Source: an uncultured Acidobacteriaceae bacterium (GTDB taxonomy: Bacteria > Acidobacteriota > Terriglobia > Terriglobales > Acidobacteriaceae). Taken from it: DNA of 64,000 nucleotides. Positions 1-7,959 of the stretch are shown piece by piece. Made by a program: the position numbers and the translations under genes. The stretch covers positions 62,001 to 126,000 of the forward strand of contig CAIVDV010000040.1 of the NCBI GenBank assembly GCA_903904755.1, read 5' to 3'. The notes under the pieces were generated by a model. It saw only the letters and a program-made list of their open reading frames with translations. It searched no databases and had not been told where the DNA came from. Every line of letters begins with the position of its first letter. Position 1 is the stretch's first letter.

Positions 1-4
1 AACC

Positions 5-526
5 GTGAGTGAACCAAAAGACAGCGCCGCCCTCGGCATCCGACCCGGCCACAAAACCCTGTGGGCCTGGACCATTGCGACCTTCTTCGGCGCCGGCCTC
101 GGCAAGCCCGGCCCCGGCACCTGGGGCTCTGCCGCCACCGTCCTCCTCTGGTCCGCAGTCGCCTTCGGTGTCCACCCGGCCACCAGCACCCTCTATGCCG
201 TCACCGCAGCCATCATCCTGCTCTCCTCCGCCCTCGGCGTTCCAGCCGCCACCATCGCCGCCCGCGAATCCGGTCGCAAAGACCCCGGCTTTGTCGTCAT
301 TGACGAGGTCGCCGGCCAGGCCATTGCACTCCTCGGCGCTGTCACGCATCCAACCTGGCAGCACGTCCTCGCCGCACTCCTGCTTTTCCGCATCTTTGAT
401 ATCACCAAACCGTTTCCCGTCCGTCAGTTGGAAAAGCTCCCCGAGGGCTGGGGCATCGTCTTCGATGACCTGGCCGCCGGGCTGTATGCTTGGGCTGGGA
501 TGCTTCTCGTCACCCACTGGATCTAA
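5..526 (+). CDS. pgpA: Phosphatidylglycerophosphatase A (PgpA)
   Basis: Inner-membrane phosphatase that removes the phosphate from phosphatidylglycerophosphate to give phosphatidylglycerol. The 173-residue product has the usual family length. The N-terminal segment GLGKPGPGTWGS (about residues 31-42) and the acidic motif DPGFVVIDEVAGQ (D93, D100, E101) are the hallmarks of PgpA; hydrophobic segments lie around 45-80, 105-125 and 155-170. The GTG start is only four bases from the window edge, so a slightly earlier start cannot be excluded. It is followed closely by an NHL protein and cinA. A pgpA-cinA neighbourhood is common in bacteria, which fits a housekeeping operon. Confidence 0.93.
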   Translation: MSEPKDSAALGIRPGHKTLWAWTIATFFGAGLGKPGPGTWGSAATVLLWSAVAFGVHPATSTLYAVTAAIILLSSALGVPAATIAARESGRKDPGFVVIDEVAGQAIALLGAVTHPTWQHVLAALLLFRIFDITKPFPVRQLEKLPEGWGIVFDDLAAGLYAWAGMLLVTHWI

Positions 527-543
527 CGAAAGAAGGCTCTGCA

Positions 544-1572
544 ATGCCGACCTCCGCCGCCGCTCTTCCGCATCTCGTCCATGTCTCCCCCGCCGCCGCT
601 CTGCCCGGCGCGGAGGTTGAGGTCCATGGCTCGGGCCTCGGCGTGCGCTCAGGTCAGTTGCCGTACCTCACCGTCGACGGCCAGCCCGCCCACATCACCC
701 TCTGCCGGCCCGACCGTATCGGCTTCCTCGTCCCTGACACCTCCGAAACCGGCTTGATTGAAGTCGCCACCGTCGACGGCGACGCCCTGCCCCTCCCCCT
801 GCGCGTCGGCCGCGAACTCTCTGACGGCCTGCACCCCGTCACCAGCCCCGTCGTCAGCCGCTCCGGCATGACGTTTGCCACCATCAGCGGCCCCCGCGGC
901 AAAATGACCCCCGTCTCCATCGTCCGCATCAGCCCCGACGGCCTCGGCACCCCCTTCGTCAGCGGCATCCTCAACGCCACCGGCCTTGCCTTTGACCCCG
1001 ACGGCAACCTCTATGTCACCTCCCGCGCCGAAGGCGCCGTCTACCGCATCGATGCCGGCGGCGATGCCGAGGTCTACGCCGAGGGCATGGGAATCGCCAC
1101 GGGAGCCGCCTTTGACGCCGACGGCAACCTCTTCGTCGGCGACCGCAACGGCACCATCTTCAAAATCGACCCCAACCGCAAGATCTTCGTCTACGCCACC
1201 CTCGAACCCAGCATGGCCGCCTATCACCTGGCCGTCGGCGCTGACGGCACGCTCTACGTCACCGCGCCCAACCTCTCCAGTTGGGGAGCGATTTGGGCCA
1301 TCGACCGCGAAGGCGCAGTCCGCCCCTGGTACCAGGGTCTCGGCCGCCCCCAGGGCCTCGCCCTCGACGCCGAGGGCAACGTCTTTGTCGCTGCCGCCTG
1401 CCGCGGACGCCGAGGTCTGGTCCGCGTCACACCACAGGGTCAGGCCGAAGTGGTAGTCTCTGCCAATAACCTCATTGGTGTCGCCTTCTCGCCCCTCGGA
1501 AGTACCGTACTGGCCACCAATTCTGCCGTCTTTGATGTAGACCTGGGAGTGGAAGGGCTGCGACTTTTTTAG
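544..1572 (+). CDS. IPT/TIG domain plus NHL-type beta-propeller protein
   Basis: Product of 342 residues. An N-terminal IPT/TIG-like Ig fold (about residues 8-80, with the pattern SPAAALPGAEVEVHGSG) is followed by repeated blades of the form FDPDGNLYV, FDADGNLFVGDRNG and LDAEGNVFVAA (about 130-320), typical of NHL or SMP-30-like six-bladed propellers. No signal peptide is evident from this start. I chose the ATG at 544 because GAAAGAAGG lies about 8 nt upstream; an earlier in-frame ATG at 490 would overlap pgpA by 37 bases. Such proteins usually bind ligands or partners rather than catalyse. The actual function is unknown. Confidence 0.75.
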   Translation: MPTSAAALPHLVHVSPAAALPGAEVEVHGSGLGVRSGQLPYLTVDGQPAHITLCRPDRIGFLVPDTSETGLIEVATVDGDALPLPLRVGRELSDGLHPVTSPVVSRSGMTFATISGPRGKMTPVSIVRISPDGLGTPFVSGILNATGLAFDPDGNLYVTSRAEGAVYRIDAGGDAEVYAEGMGIATGAAFDADGNLFVGDRNGTIFKIDPNRKIFVYATLEPSMAAYHLAVGADGTLYVTAPNLSSWGAIWAIDREGAVRPWYQGLGRPQGLALDAEGNVFVAAACRGRRGLVRVTPQGQAEVVVSANNLIGVAFSPLGSTVLATNSAVFDVDLGVEGLRLF

Positions 1573-1585
1573 GGACCATGCTGCC

Positions 1586-2830
1586 ATGAAATGTGAGATT
1601 ATCGCCGTCGGCTCCGAGCTCCTGACCCCCTGGCGTCAGGACACAAACTCGTTGTACCTCACCGAACGCCTCAACCAAATCGGCGTCCGCATCTCCTTCA
1701 AAACCATCGTCGGCGACCGCCAGCACGATCTCGTTTCCACCATCGCCACCGGCCTGCGCCGCTCGGACATTCTCATCCTCATGGGTGGCCTCGGCCCCAC
1801 CGAAGACGACCTCAGCCGCGAAGCACTCGCTGAAGCTCTCGGCGTCTCGCTCCGCCGCGACGGTGGCCTCGTCGCCGCGCTCAGCATGCGCTTTGCCGCC
1901 ATGCGCCGCCCCATGACCGACAACAACCTCAAGCAGTGCGACGTCCTCCCGGGCTCCATCGTACTGGCAAACGCCAACGGCACCGCGCCCGGCCAGTGGA
2001 TTGACACCGGCTTTGAGGGCCACCGCAAAATCATCCTCATGCTCCCCGGCCCACCCAAAGAGCTCAAGCCCCTCTTCGACTCCGATTGCATGCCGCGCCT
2101 GCGCGGAATCCTGCCGGTGCGCAACATCGCCACCCGCACGCTCAAGGCGACCGGCATCGGCGAGTCCGCCGCCGACGCACTTCTGGCGCCCATCTACGTC
2201 ACCTTTACCGACGTCGAAACCACCATCCTCGCCGGCCATTGCGAAATCCAGTTGCAGCTCACCTGCGCCAAGCGCTCCATGGAAGCCGCCCAGCGCCGTG
2301 TCAACGAGCTGGCCAGCCGGCTCGAAGAGGCACTCGACCAGTACGTCTTCAGCTCCGACGGCGACTCCCTCGAACAAATCGTGGTCTACTACCTCGAACT
2401 CAAGCAGGAGACCCTCGCCGTCGCCGAAAGCTGCACCGGTGGCTTGCTGGCCCAGCGCATCACCTCCATCAGCGGCAGCTCCCGCTCCTTCCTCGGTGGC
2501 GCCATCGTCTACTCCAACGACCTGAAAACCGCCTTCACCGGCGTTCCACCCTCGCTCATCCAGACCCACGGTGCGGTCTCCGCCCAGGTCGCGGAGTCCA
2601 TGGCCCGCGGCATCCGCGAAAACACCGGTGCCACCCTCGGCGTCGCCATCACCGGCATCGCCGGCCCCCTCGGCGGAACCGACGAAAAGCCCGTCGGCCT
2701 CGTCTACGTCGCCCTCAGCGACGCCAAACGCACCTTCTCTGAGGAATGCCACTTCCGCGGTGACCGCGAAAACATCCGCCTCTGGGCCAGCCAAAAAGCC
2801 CTCGACCTCGTCCGCCGCCGCCTCATGTAG
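1586..2830 (+). CDS. cinA: CinA family protein (nicotinamide-nucleotide amidase)
   Basis: Two-domain CinA of 414 residues. The N-terminal MoaB/MogA-like COG1058 domain (about 1-250) has the GGLGPTEDD motif and a GPPKE motif; the C-terminal CinA amidase domain (about 260-410) carries AESCTGG with the probable catalytic Ser at 282. In characterised homologues the C-terminal domain hydrolyses nicotinamide mononucleotide to nicotinate mononucleotide (pyridine nucleotide salvage), and the N-terminal domain can act as an ADP-ribose pyrophosphatase. It starts 13 bases after the NHL gene and is probably co-transcribed with pgpA. Full length, with no oddities. Confidence 0.95.
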   Translation: MKCEIIAVGSELLTPWRQDTNSLYLTERLNQIGVRISFKTIVGDRQHDLVSTIATGLRRSDILILMGGLGPTEDDLSREALAEALGVSLRRDGGLVAALSMRFAAMRRPMTDNNLKQCDVLPGSIVLANANGTAPGQWIDTGFEGHRKIILMLPGPPKELKPLFDSDCMPRLRGILPVRNIATRTLKATGIGESAADALLAPIYVTFTDVETTILAGHCEIQLQLTCAKRSMEAAQRRVNELASRLEEALDQYVFSSDGDSLEQIVVYYLELKQETLAVAESCTGGLLAQRITSISGSSRSFLGGAIVYSNDLKTAFTGVPPSLIQTHGAVSAQVAESMARGIRENTGATLGVAITGIAGPLGGTDEKPVGLVYVALSDAKRTFSEECHFRGDRENIRLWASQKALDLVRRRLM

Positions 2831-2837
2831 GCCTGAA

Positions 2838-2870
2838 TCGAGCGCAGCTCGAACCCCTGCCCCCTGCCCC
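2838..2870. repeat. TCGAGC-gca-GCTCGA hairpin followed by C-rich heptads
   Basis: A perfect 6-bp inverted repeat TCGAGC/GCTCGA with a GCA loop (2838-2852) is followed directly by CCCCTG-type C-rich repeats up to the antitoxin stop codon. The same hairpin recurs at 41938, 42829 and 63657, with a degenerate copy at 36664, each near similar C-rich repeats. Confidence 0.7.
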
Positions 2871-3241
2871 TAAGCCGCCGGCTTGAACAGCGCCGCCACA
2901 GCCTTCGGGTCCCGCTCAATCACCATCCGATACGCCCGCGCCGTAGCATCCGGCATCTTCCGCCGCTGCTCCCAATCCCGCAGCGTCCCCACCGGAATCC
3001 CGTACATCTCCCCAAACTCTTCCTGCGTCAGCCCCAGCTGCTCCCGCAGCCGTCGGGGATTGACCAACCGTCTCCACCCACGTGCAATCAACAGCTCCAA
3101 CGGAGGCGCATCCGGGTCGGCCAGCTCTGCCGCAGCAAGCTCCTCGGCAGGGCTGGGCTTAAGCTCAGCCCAATCCAACTCATCTTCAGGAAACACATCA
3201 CTCGGCTCACGGACGGTCGGGGTAGTAGCAGGAGTACTCAT
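2870..3241 (-). CDS. XRE-type HTH antitoxin of a BrnT-like toxin pair
   Basis: Product of 123 residues. Its C-terminal half carries a Cro/C1-type helix-turn-helix (LREQLGLTQEEFGEMYGI then GTLRDWEQ, about residues 67-95); the N-terminal half is acidic and alanine-rich. It overlaps the 3' end of the upstream BrnT-like toxin frame by 35 bases, the arrangement expected for a type II toxin-antitoxin operon with the toxin first. I prefer the ATG at 3241 (AAGG nine bases upstream) over the ATG at 3247, which has poor spacing. By family analogy it would neutralise the toxin and autoregulate the operon. Because the toxin reading frame is broken, this antitoxin may now be a leftover. Confidence 0.8.
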   Translation of the reverse strand: MSTPATTPTVREPSDVFPEDELDWAELKPSPAEELAAAELADPDAPPLELLIARGWRRLVNPRRLREQLGLTQEEFGEMYGIPVGTLRDWEQRRKMPDATARAYRMVIERDPKAVAALFKPAA

Positions 3242-3483
3242 AAGCATTCGCCTTTCTCACAGAGATGATTCGGGTCAGGTCTTCGTCCCGAAGCGTTGCC
3301 ACAACAAACAGAATCCCGGTCTTCCCCAACCCGACCGTCGCGCTGCGAATCTCCCCGTAGTCGAATCGGTCGTCGAACCAGCTTTCGCAGTTGGGATCCT
3401 CCAGCACAGCAACCCGCCTCAAGCCCCAACCCATGCTTGCGGCGGTTCTCAGCATCTTTCGCTGGGTCCCACTCGTACCGCAT
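3207..3483 (-). pseudogene. Frameshifted BrnT-family toxin
   Basis: From the ATG at 3483 the frame reads MRYEWDPAKDAENRRKHGLG, the classic BrnT N-terminus (a ribonuclease-fold toxin), but then becomes nonsense. A second frame picks up with VAVLEDPNCESWFDDR and continues through GILFVVATLRDEDLTRIISVR to the stop at 3207, matching the rest of a BrnT. The switch occurs at about 3410-3417, where GAGGCGGGTTGCT would read correctly as GAGGCGGCGGTTGCT. A two-base deletion inside a GCG repeat therefore explains it and would restore a 92-residue protein of normal family length. Either the toxin is inactivated or this is an assembly error. The overlapping HTH antitoxin downstream remains intact. Confidence 0.8.
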
Positions 3484-3493
3484 ACCCCATGAC

Positions 3494-3508
3494 TACGGCT
3501 AAGCCGTA
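3494..3508. promoter_or_regulatory. Palindrome upstream of the BrnT-like operon (operator candidate)
   Basis: Perfect inverted repeat TACGGCT-A-AGCCGTA located 11 bases upstream of the toxin start. Position and symmetry suit a binding site for the HTH antitoxin; this is inference only. Confidence 0.45.
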
Positions 3509-3535
3509 CCCCAGTCAACCAAATTCGCGCCGCCC

Positions 3536-5341
3536 CTACTTCCCCCCCTGCGCCGCAATCCACGCATTCACCCGAGCCTCCAGCACATCCAGCGGCAACG
3601 CCCCACTGTCCAGCACCTCATCGTGAAACGCGCGAATATCAAACTTCGCCCCCAGCGCCGCCTTCGCCTTCTCCCGCAGTTCCAGAATCTTCAACTGCCC
3701 CGCCTTGTACGCCAGCGCCTGCCCCGGCCAGCCAATGTACCGGTCCGTCTCCGACTGGATATTCGTCTCGTCAATCGCCGAGTGGTCGTGGAAATACGCC
3801 ACCATCTGCTCCCGCGTCCAGTGCTGCGAGTGAACGCCTGTATCCACCACCAGCCGAATTGCCCGCCAGATATCCGCCTCCAGCCGCCCATAATCCGAGT
3901 ACGGGTCCTGGTAGAAGCCCACTTCCTTCCCCAGCCGCTCGCTGTACAGCGCCCAGCCCTCAACAAACGCCGTGTACCCGGCATGTTTCCGGAACTCCGG
4001 CATCCCCGTCATCTCCTGCCCCAGCGAAATCTGCAGATGATGTCCCGGCACCCCCTCGTGATAGCTCACCGCCTCCACATCGGCCAGGTTGCGCTCCGTC
4101 GCGTTGTACAGGTTCACCGTAATCCGCCCCGGCCGCACCCCATCCACCGTCCCCTCTTCGTAATATGCGGCCGCTGCTGCCTTTGCCCGGTAATCCGGAA
4201 TCGCCACCACTTCCAGCTTCTCCACCGGCAGCTTGCCAAACAACTGCGGCAGCTTCGCCTGCATATCAGCCTCGTGCCCGCGGTAGACATTCATCAGCGC
4301 CTCAGCCGAAGCCGGCCTCAGCTTGGGATTCGCCTTCACCGCCGCCTGAAAGCTCTTCAAATCCGCAAATCCCTGCTTCCCGGCAATCTCCAGCATCGCC
4401 GCTTCATCCCGGGCCACTTCCGCCAGCCCAATCTCATGCAACTGCGCCGCCGTCAGCTTTGTCGTCGTCTCTCGCTCAATGCAGAACTGGTAGTACTTGT
4501 CCCCATCCGGCAGTGCCCAGGCGCCCACCGTCTCCCGCGCAGCCGGCACATACGTCGCCTCCAGGAAGCGCGCAAACCGCTGGTACGCCGGCAGCACCTT
4601 CTTCGCAATCACCGCCAGCAGCTCATCATGGATCCGCGTCTGCTCCGCCGCCGGAATCCCCGCCGGAAAGCTCTTCAGCGGCGCCGCCAGCGGAGACTCC
4701 TCCGGCTTCACCGCCGCCAGCGCCTTCACCTGCTCCAGCGTCTGCTCGGCCAGCCGTTTCGGCAGCACCCGATGATCGTCTATCCCCAGCGTCATGTTAT
4801 CCGTCACCTGGTCAAAGGCCTTCGGAACCTGCCGCAGCCGTGCAATCCAGTCGTCATAGTCCTTCACCGTCGTAAAGCTCAACTGCCGCGCCAGCTCCAG
4901 GAAGCTAGTGTGGATGCCCCCCATCTGGTTTACCGGCATCTCCCATTCCTTGTAGTCGGCGGCTTCCATATCCTGGGTCATCTGCCGCATCAGCAGCTCC
5001 CGGCTCAGCACCCGCTGCTCGTCCATCCCCGTCGTATCCACCGCCGCCAGCTTCAGCAGAAACTCCTGCTCCCGCGCCAGCCCCTGGTTGTACGCCTCCA
5101 CCGAGTAGTCCGTAATCTGGTCATTCCACCGCTTGTCCCCAAGCGTTGAGGCAAACTCCGGGCTGTGCCGCAACCCGTCCTCCCACTGCTCCGCAAAAAT
5201 CCGGTCCAGCGCCTTCACCCTGTCCGCCAGCGCCATCGTCAACGAATCTGCGTTGGCATCCACGGTCAACTTCGGTTTTTGCGCCGTCATCACTGCCGGC
5301 ATCATCAGCGCCAGCATCAGCAGGGAAACACAAACCTTCAT
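3536..5341 (-). CDS. Secreted DUF885 family protein (putative metallohydrolase)
   Basis: Product of 601 residues. A signal peptide is visible (MKVCVSLLMLALMMPAVMTA), so it should be exported. The rest matches the DUF885 family: a mostly helical protein with a C-terminal zinc-peptidase-like signature YHEGVPGHHLQ (about residues 420-430), followed by FVEGWALYSERLG and a conserved C-terminus. The HExxxxHH arrangement resembles gluzincin-like metallopeptidases, and the family is assumed but not generally proven to hydrolyse peptides. The ATG at 5341 was chosen for its signal peptide; the open frame continues far upstream but there overlaps the divergent gene. It stands alone between the BrnT locus and a divergent YdeI-like gene. 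Confidence 0.9.
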   Translation of the reverse strand: MKVCVSLLMLALMMPAVMTAQKPKLTVDANADSLTMALADRVKALDRIFAEQWEDGLRHSPEFASTLGDKRWNDQITDYSVEAYNQGLAREQEFLLKLAAVDTTGMDEQRVLSRELLMRQMTQDMEAADYKEWEMPVNQMGGIHTSFLELARQLSFTTVKDYDDWIARLRQVPKAFDQVTDNMTLGIDDHRVLPKRLAEQTLEQVKALAAVKPEESPLAAPLKSFPAGIPAAEQTRIHDELLAVIAKKVLPAYQRFARFLEATYVPAARETVGAWALPDGDKYYQFCIERETTTKLTAAQLHEIGLAEVARDEAAMLEIAGKQGFADLKSFQAAVKANPKLRPASAEALMNVYRGHEADMQAKLPQLFGKLPVEKLEVVAIPDYRAKAAAAAYYEEGTVDGVRPGRITVNLYNATERNLADVEAVSYHEGVPGHHLQISLGQEMTGMPEFRKHAGYTAFVEGWALYSERLGKEVGFYQDPYSDYGRLEADIWRAIRLVVDTGVHSQHWTREQMVAYFHDHSAIDETNIQSETDRYIGWPGQALAYKAGQLKILELREKAKAALGAKFDIRAFHDEVLDSGALPLDVLEARVNAWIAAQGGK

Positions 5342-5392
5342 CGGGTTAAAATCCTCACACCAGGGCATTTTGTTCTGGCTAAAGTCTACGGC

Positions 5393-6118
5393 ATGACCAC
5401 CCCAAAGCCCACCCAATCCGCCGACCCCGCTCCCGTCCGCCCCATTGTCTTTGACGCGCAGCTTGAGCGCGCCGAAAGCAACCTCTCCACCCTCTTCCTC
5501 CGCATCCCCTTCAACCCCATCACCACCTGGCCCCAGCGCAATCGCCTCCGCGTCGTCGGCCTCGTCAACCAGGTCCCCATCCGCCGCTCCCTCTACCAGT
5601 CCCGCACCCGCGGCTACATCCTCCTCGTTGACCAAAAGCAGCGCAAGGCCGGCAACTTCCGCGCCGGCGACCTCGTCACCGTCCAGCTCTCCGCCGACCT
5701 CACCCCGGCCGAAGCCACCCTCCCGCCCGAACTCGACCGCCTCTTCCGCCAGGACCGCGCTCTCCGCAAATTCTTCCTCTCCCTCCCCGAATCCCTCCGC
5801 CGCTACGCCATCAACGAAATCGCTGACCGCAAGTCCCCGGAAGCCCGCCGCAGCCGCGCCGAACACTGGGCCGAAGCCCTGCTTCTCGCCATGGACGCAG
5901 AAATCTCCCTGCCTCCCATCCTCCGCCAGGCCTTCGCCGCCCAACCCCTCGCCCACCAGGGCTGGAACCGCGTCACCCCAAACCAGCGCCGCCAGCACCT
6001 CGTCAGCATCTTCACCACCGTCGGCCCTGCCGCCCGCGAATCCCGCATCCAGTCCCTCATCGACAAATGCCTCGCCGCCGCCCGCAGAAAGTCGAAGCCT
6101 GCTCCCCCCACCTGCTAA
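5393..6118 (+). CDS. YdeI/OmdA-like protein with DUF1905 domain
   Basis: Product of 241 residues. An N-terminal DUF1905 barrel-like domain (about 14-110, with the pattern PFNPITTWPQRNRLRVVGLVN and GYILLVDQKQRKAG) is followed by a helical C-terminal OmdA/YdeI-like region (about 120-230, ending RIQSLIDKCLAAAR). Members have been linked to bacteriocin resistance and cell-surface protection in enterobacteria, but no biochemical activity is established. It is divergent from the DUF885 gene, with 51 bases between starts. Function here is unknown. Confidence 0.75.
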   Translation: MTTPKPTQSADPAPVRPIVFDAQLERAESNLSTLFLRIPFNPITTWPQRNRLRVVGLVNQVPIRRSLYQSRTRGYILLVDQKQRKAGNFRAGDLVTVQLSADLTPAEATLPPELDRLFRQDRALRKFFLSLPESLRRYAINEIADRKSPEARRSRAEHWAEALLLAMDAEISLPPILRQAFAAQPLAHQGWNRVTPNQRRQHLVSIFTTVGPAARESRIQSLIDKCLAAARRKSKPAPPTC

Positions 6119-6121
6119 ACT
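6116..6121 (+). promoter_or_regulatory. TAAACT -10-like box before plsY
   Basis: TAAACT ends 10 bases before the plsY ATG and overlaps the stop codon of the preceding gene. It belongs to a recurrent set of such boxes; here the spacing is slightly longer than in the best examples. Confidence 0.35.
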
Positions 6122-6131
6122 CTTCCTCGTT

Positions 6132-6785
6132 ATGCCCATCGCACTCACCTACTGGCTGCACTCGCTCTCCATCGTGGTCGCCGCCTACCTGCTCGGCTCC
6201 GTTCCCACCGGCTACCTGCTCATCCGCTTTGTCAAAAAGCAGGACATCCGCGCCATCGGCTCAGGCTCCACCGGCGCCACCAACGTCCTCCGCTCCGGCG
6301 CAAAGGGCCTCGGCGCTGCCACCTTCGCACTCGACGCGCTCAAGGGCGTCGCCGCCGTCTACCTCGGCATGTGGCTCGGCCACTTCGGCTTCCCGCCCAT
6401 CCCCCCGCACAACGCCCAGGCTCTGGCTGCCCTCTGCGCCGTCCTCGGCCACATCTACCCCATCTGGCTCGACTTCAAGGGCGGAAAGGGCGTCGCCACC
6501 GGCTTCGGCGTCTTCCTCGCCATCGTTCCCCTCGCCGCTCTGGCCGCCATCAGCGTCTTCATCCTCGTCATGGCCATCTTCCGCTACGTCTCGCTCGCCT
6601 CCATCCTCGGCGCGGCATCCTTCCCCGTCTTCGCCTGGTTCTTCGTCCCCTGGATGCACGCCTGGCTGCCCATGACCAACGCCGTCCTCGTCGCCGCCAT
6701 CATCATCGCCAAGCACCACCAGAACATCGGCCGCCTCCTCGCCGGCACCGAATACCGCTTCGGCAAAAAGAAGGTCGCAGCATGA
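6132..6785 (+). CDS. plsY: Acyl-phosphate:glycerol-3-phosphate acyltransferase PlsY
   Basis: Integral membrane enzyme that transfers an acyl group from acyl-phosphate to sn-glycerol 3-phosphate, giving lysophosphatidate. The 217-residue product shows the three PlsY signatures: LLGSVPTGYL (about 20-29), GSGSTGATNVLR (about 43-54) and DFKGGKGVATGFG (about 116-128), with several hydrophobic helices between. Its stop overlaps the gpsA start by four bases (ATGA), so substrate supply (GpsA makes glycerol 3-phosphate) and use are translationally coupled. Confidence 0.97.
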   Translation: MPIALTYWLHSLSIVVAAYLLGSVPTGYLLIRFVKKQDIRAIGSGSTGATNVLRSGAKGLGAATFALDALKGVAAVYLGMWLGHFGFPPIPPHNAQALAALCAVLGHIYPIWLDFKGGKGVATGFGVFLAIVPLAALAAISVFILVMAIFRYVSLASILGAASFPVFAWFFVPWMHAWLPMTNAVLVAAIIIAKHHQNIGRLLAGTEYRFGKKKVAA

Positions 6786-7825
6786 GCCGCATTACTGTTC
6801 TCGGATCAGGTGCCTGGGGCACCGCCATCGCCCTCTCGCTGGTCGCCCGCGGTGGCCATCACGTCACCCTCTGGGCCCACATCCAGCCGGAAGCCGACGC
6901 CATGCTCGCCGCCGGTGAAAACACCCACTTCCTCCCCGGCTTCCCGCTCCCCGCCGACCTCCACATCACCGCCGACGACCGCGCAATCGCCGACGCTGAC
7001 ATCCTCGTCTCCGTCATCCCCAGCGAATTCCTCCGCGGCACCATCGCCCGCCTCGCCCCACGCATGCGCCCCGGCCAGGTCATCGTCTCCGCCACCAAGG
7101 GCGTTGAAGACGGCACCTTCCTGCGCATGACCGAAGTTATCCGCGAGTGCCTCGTCACCGCCGGCGTCATCCCCACCGCCTACCCCGCCGACCCCGCCCA
7201 ACAGCTCCCCGTCGGAGCCATGAGCGGCCCCTCCTTCGCCAAGGAAGTCGCCGAAGGCCAGCCCACCGCCATCACCATGGCATTCTCTGAGCCCGGCATC
7301 GCCGCCCGCGTCCAGCGCGACTTCTCCTCCACCACCATGCGCTACTACTCCTCCGATGACGTCGTTGGCGTGGAGATGGGCGGGGCCGTCAAAAACGTCA
7401 TCGCCATCGCCGCCGGTGTCGCCGCCGGCATGGGCCTCGGCTACAACTCCGCCGCCGGCCTCATGACCCGCGGCATCGCCGAAATCACCCGCCTTGCCAT
7501 GGCCGCCGGCGCCCGCCGCGAAACCCTCCTCGGCCTCTCCGGCACCGGCGACCTCATCCTCACCTGCACCGGCTCGCTCTCCCGCAATCGCACCGTCGGC
7601 ATGGAACTCGGCAAGGGCCGCAAACTCCCCGAAATCCTTACCGCCCTCGACGGCAAAGTCGCTGAAGGTGTCCGCACCACCCGCGCCGCCCTCGGCATGG
7701 CCCGCAAACTCGGCGTCAGCATGCCCATCACCGAGCAGATGGAACTCATCCTCGACGAAGGCAAAGACCCCCGCGAAGCCCTCAAGGAACTCATGCTCCG
7801 CCCCGGCCGCGACGAGACTGCCTGA
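6782..7825 (+). CDS. gpsA: Glycerol-3-phosphate dehydrogenase [NAD(P)+]
   Basis: Cytosolic enzyme that reduces dihydroxyacetone phosphate to sn-glycerol 3-phosphate for phospholipid synthesis. The 347-residue product begins with the dinucleotide-binding motif VLGSGAWGTAIA (about 5-16). It contains SATKGVE, the substrate-site region GGAVKNVIAIAAGVAAG (about 200-216) with the catalytic Lys, and LSGTGDLILTCT near 255-266. Length is normal for the family. The ATG at 6782 overlaps the plsY stop, forming a plsY-gpsA operon. The downstream gap holds hairpin repeats and the next gene is convergent. Confidence 0.97.
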   Translation: MSRITVLGSGAWGTAIALSLVARGGHHVTLWAHIQPEADAMLAAGENTHFLPGFPLPADLHITADDRAIADADILVSVIPSEFLRGTIARLAPRMRPGQVIVSATKGVEDGTFLRMTEVIRECLVTAGVIPTAYPADPAQQLPVGAMSGPSFAKEVAEGQPTAITMAFSEPGIAARVQRDFSSTTMRYYSSDDVVGVEMGGAVKNVIAIAAGVAAGMGLGYNSAAGLMTRGIAEITRLAMAAGARRETLLGLSGTGDLILTCTGSLSRNRTVGMELGKGRKLPEILTALDGKVAEGVRTTRAALGMARKLGVSMPITEQMELILDEGKDPREALKELMLRPGRDETA

Positions 7826-7865
7826 CCGCGCCCACCTTGCCAACGTCGTACCAACTTTGTGAAGG

Positions 7866-7920
7866 GTACGGGCTTCAGCCCGTACACAGAAGTCACCAGG
7901 AGAAACGGGGCTTCAGCCCC
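7866..7920. repeat. Paired TTCA-loop hairpins (intergenic repeat family 1)
   Basis: Two hairpins with identical TTCA loops: GTACGGGC/GCCCGTAC (7866-7885, perfect 8-bp stem) and GGGGC/GCCCC (7907-7920). The same doublet, with other stem sequences, occurs at 21658-21712 and 46801-46928. It lies between the convergent gpsA and POTRA genes. Confidence 0.8.
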
Positions 7921-7959
7921 TGAGGGACATCCCGTCCCCCACCGCCCAGCCCCTTCTCC

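Noticed and set aside
5342..6148. Long open frame on the minus strand extending the DUF885 protein by more than 250 codons
   Set aside because: The extension is antisense to the YdeI-like gene, is low-complexity Gly/Ala/Asp/Glu-rich, and lacks a start context; the signal peptide at 5341 marks the true start.
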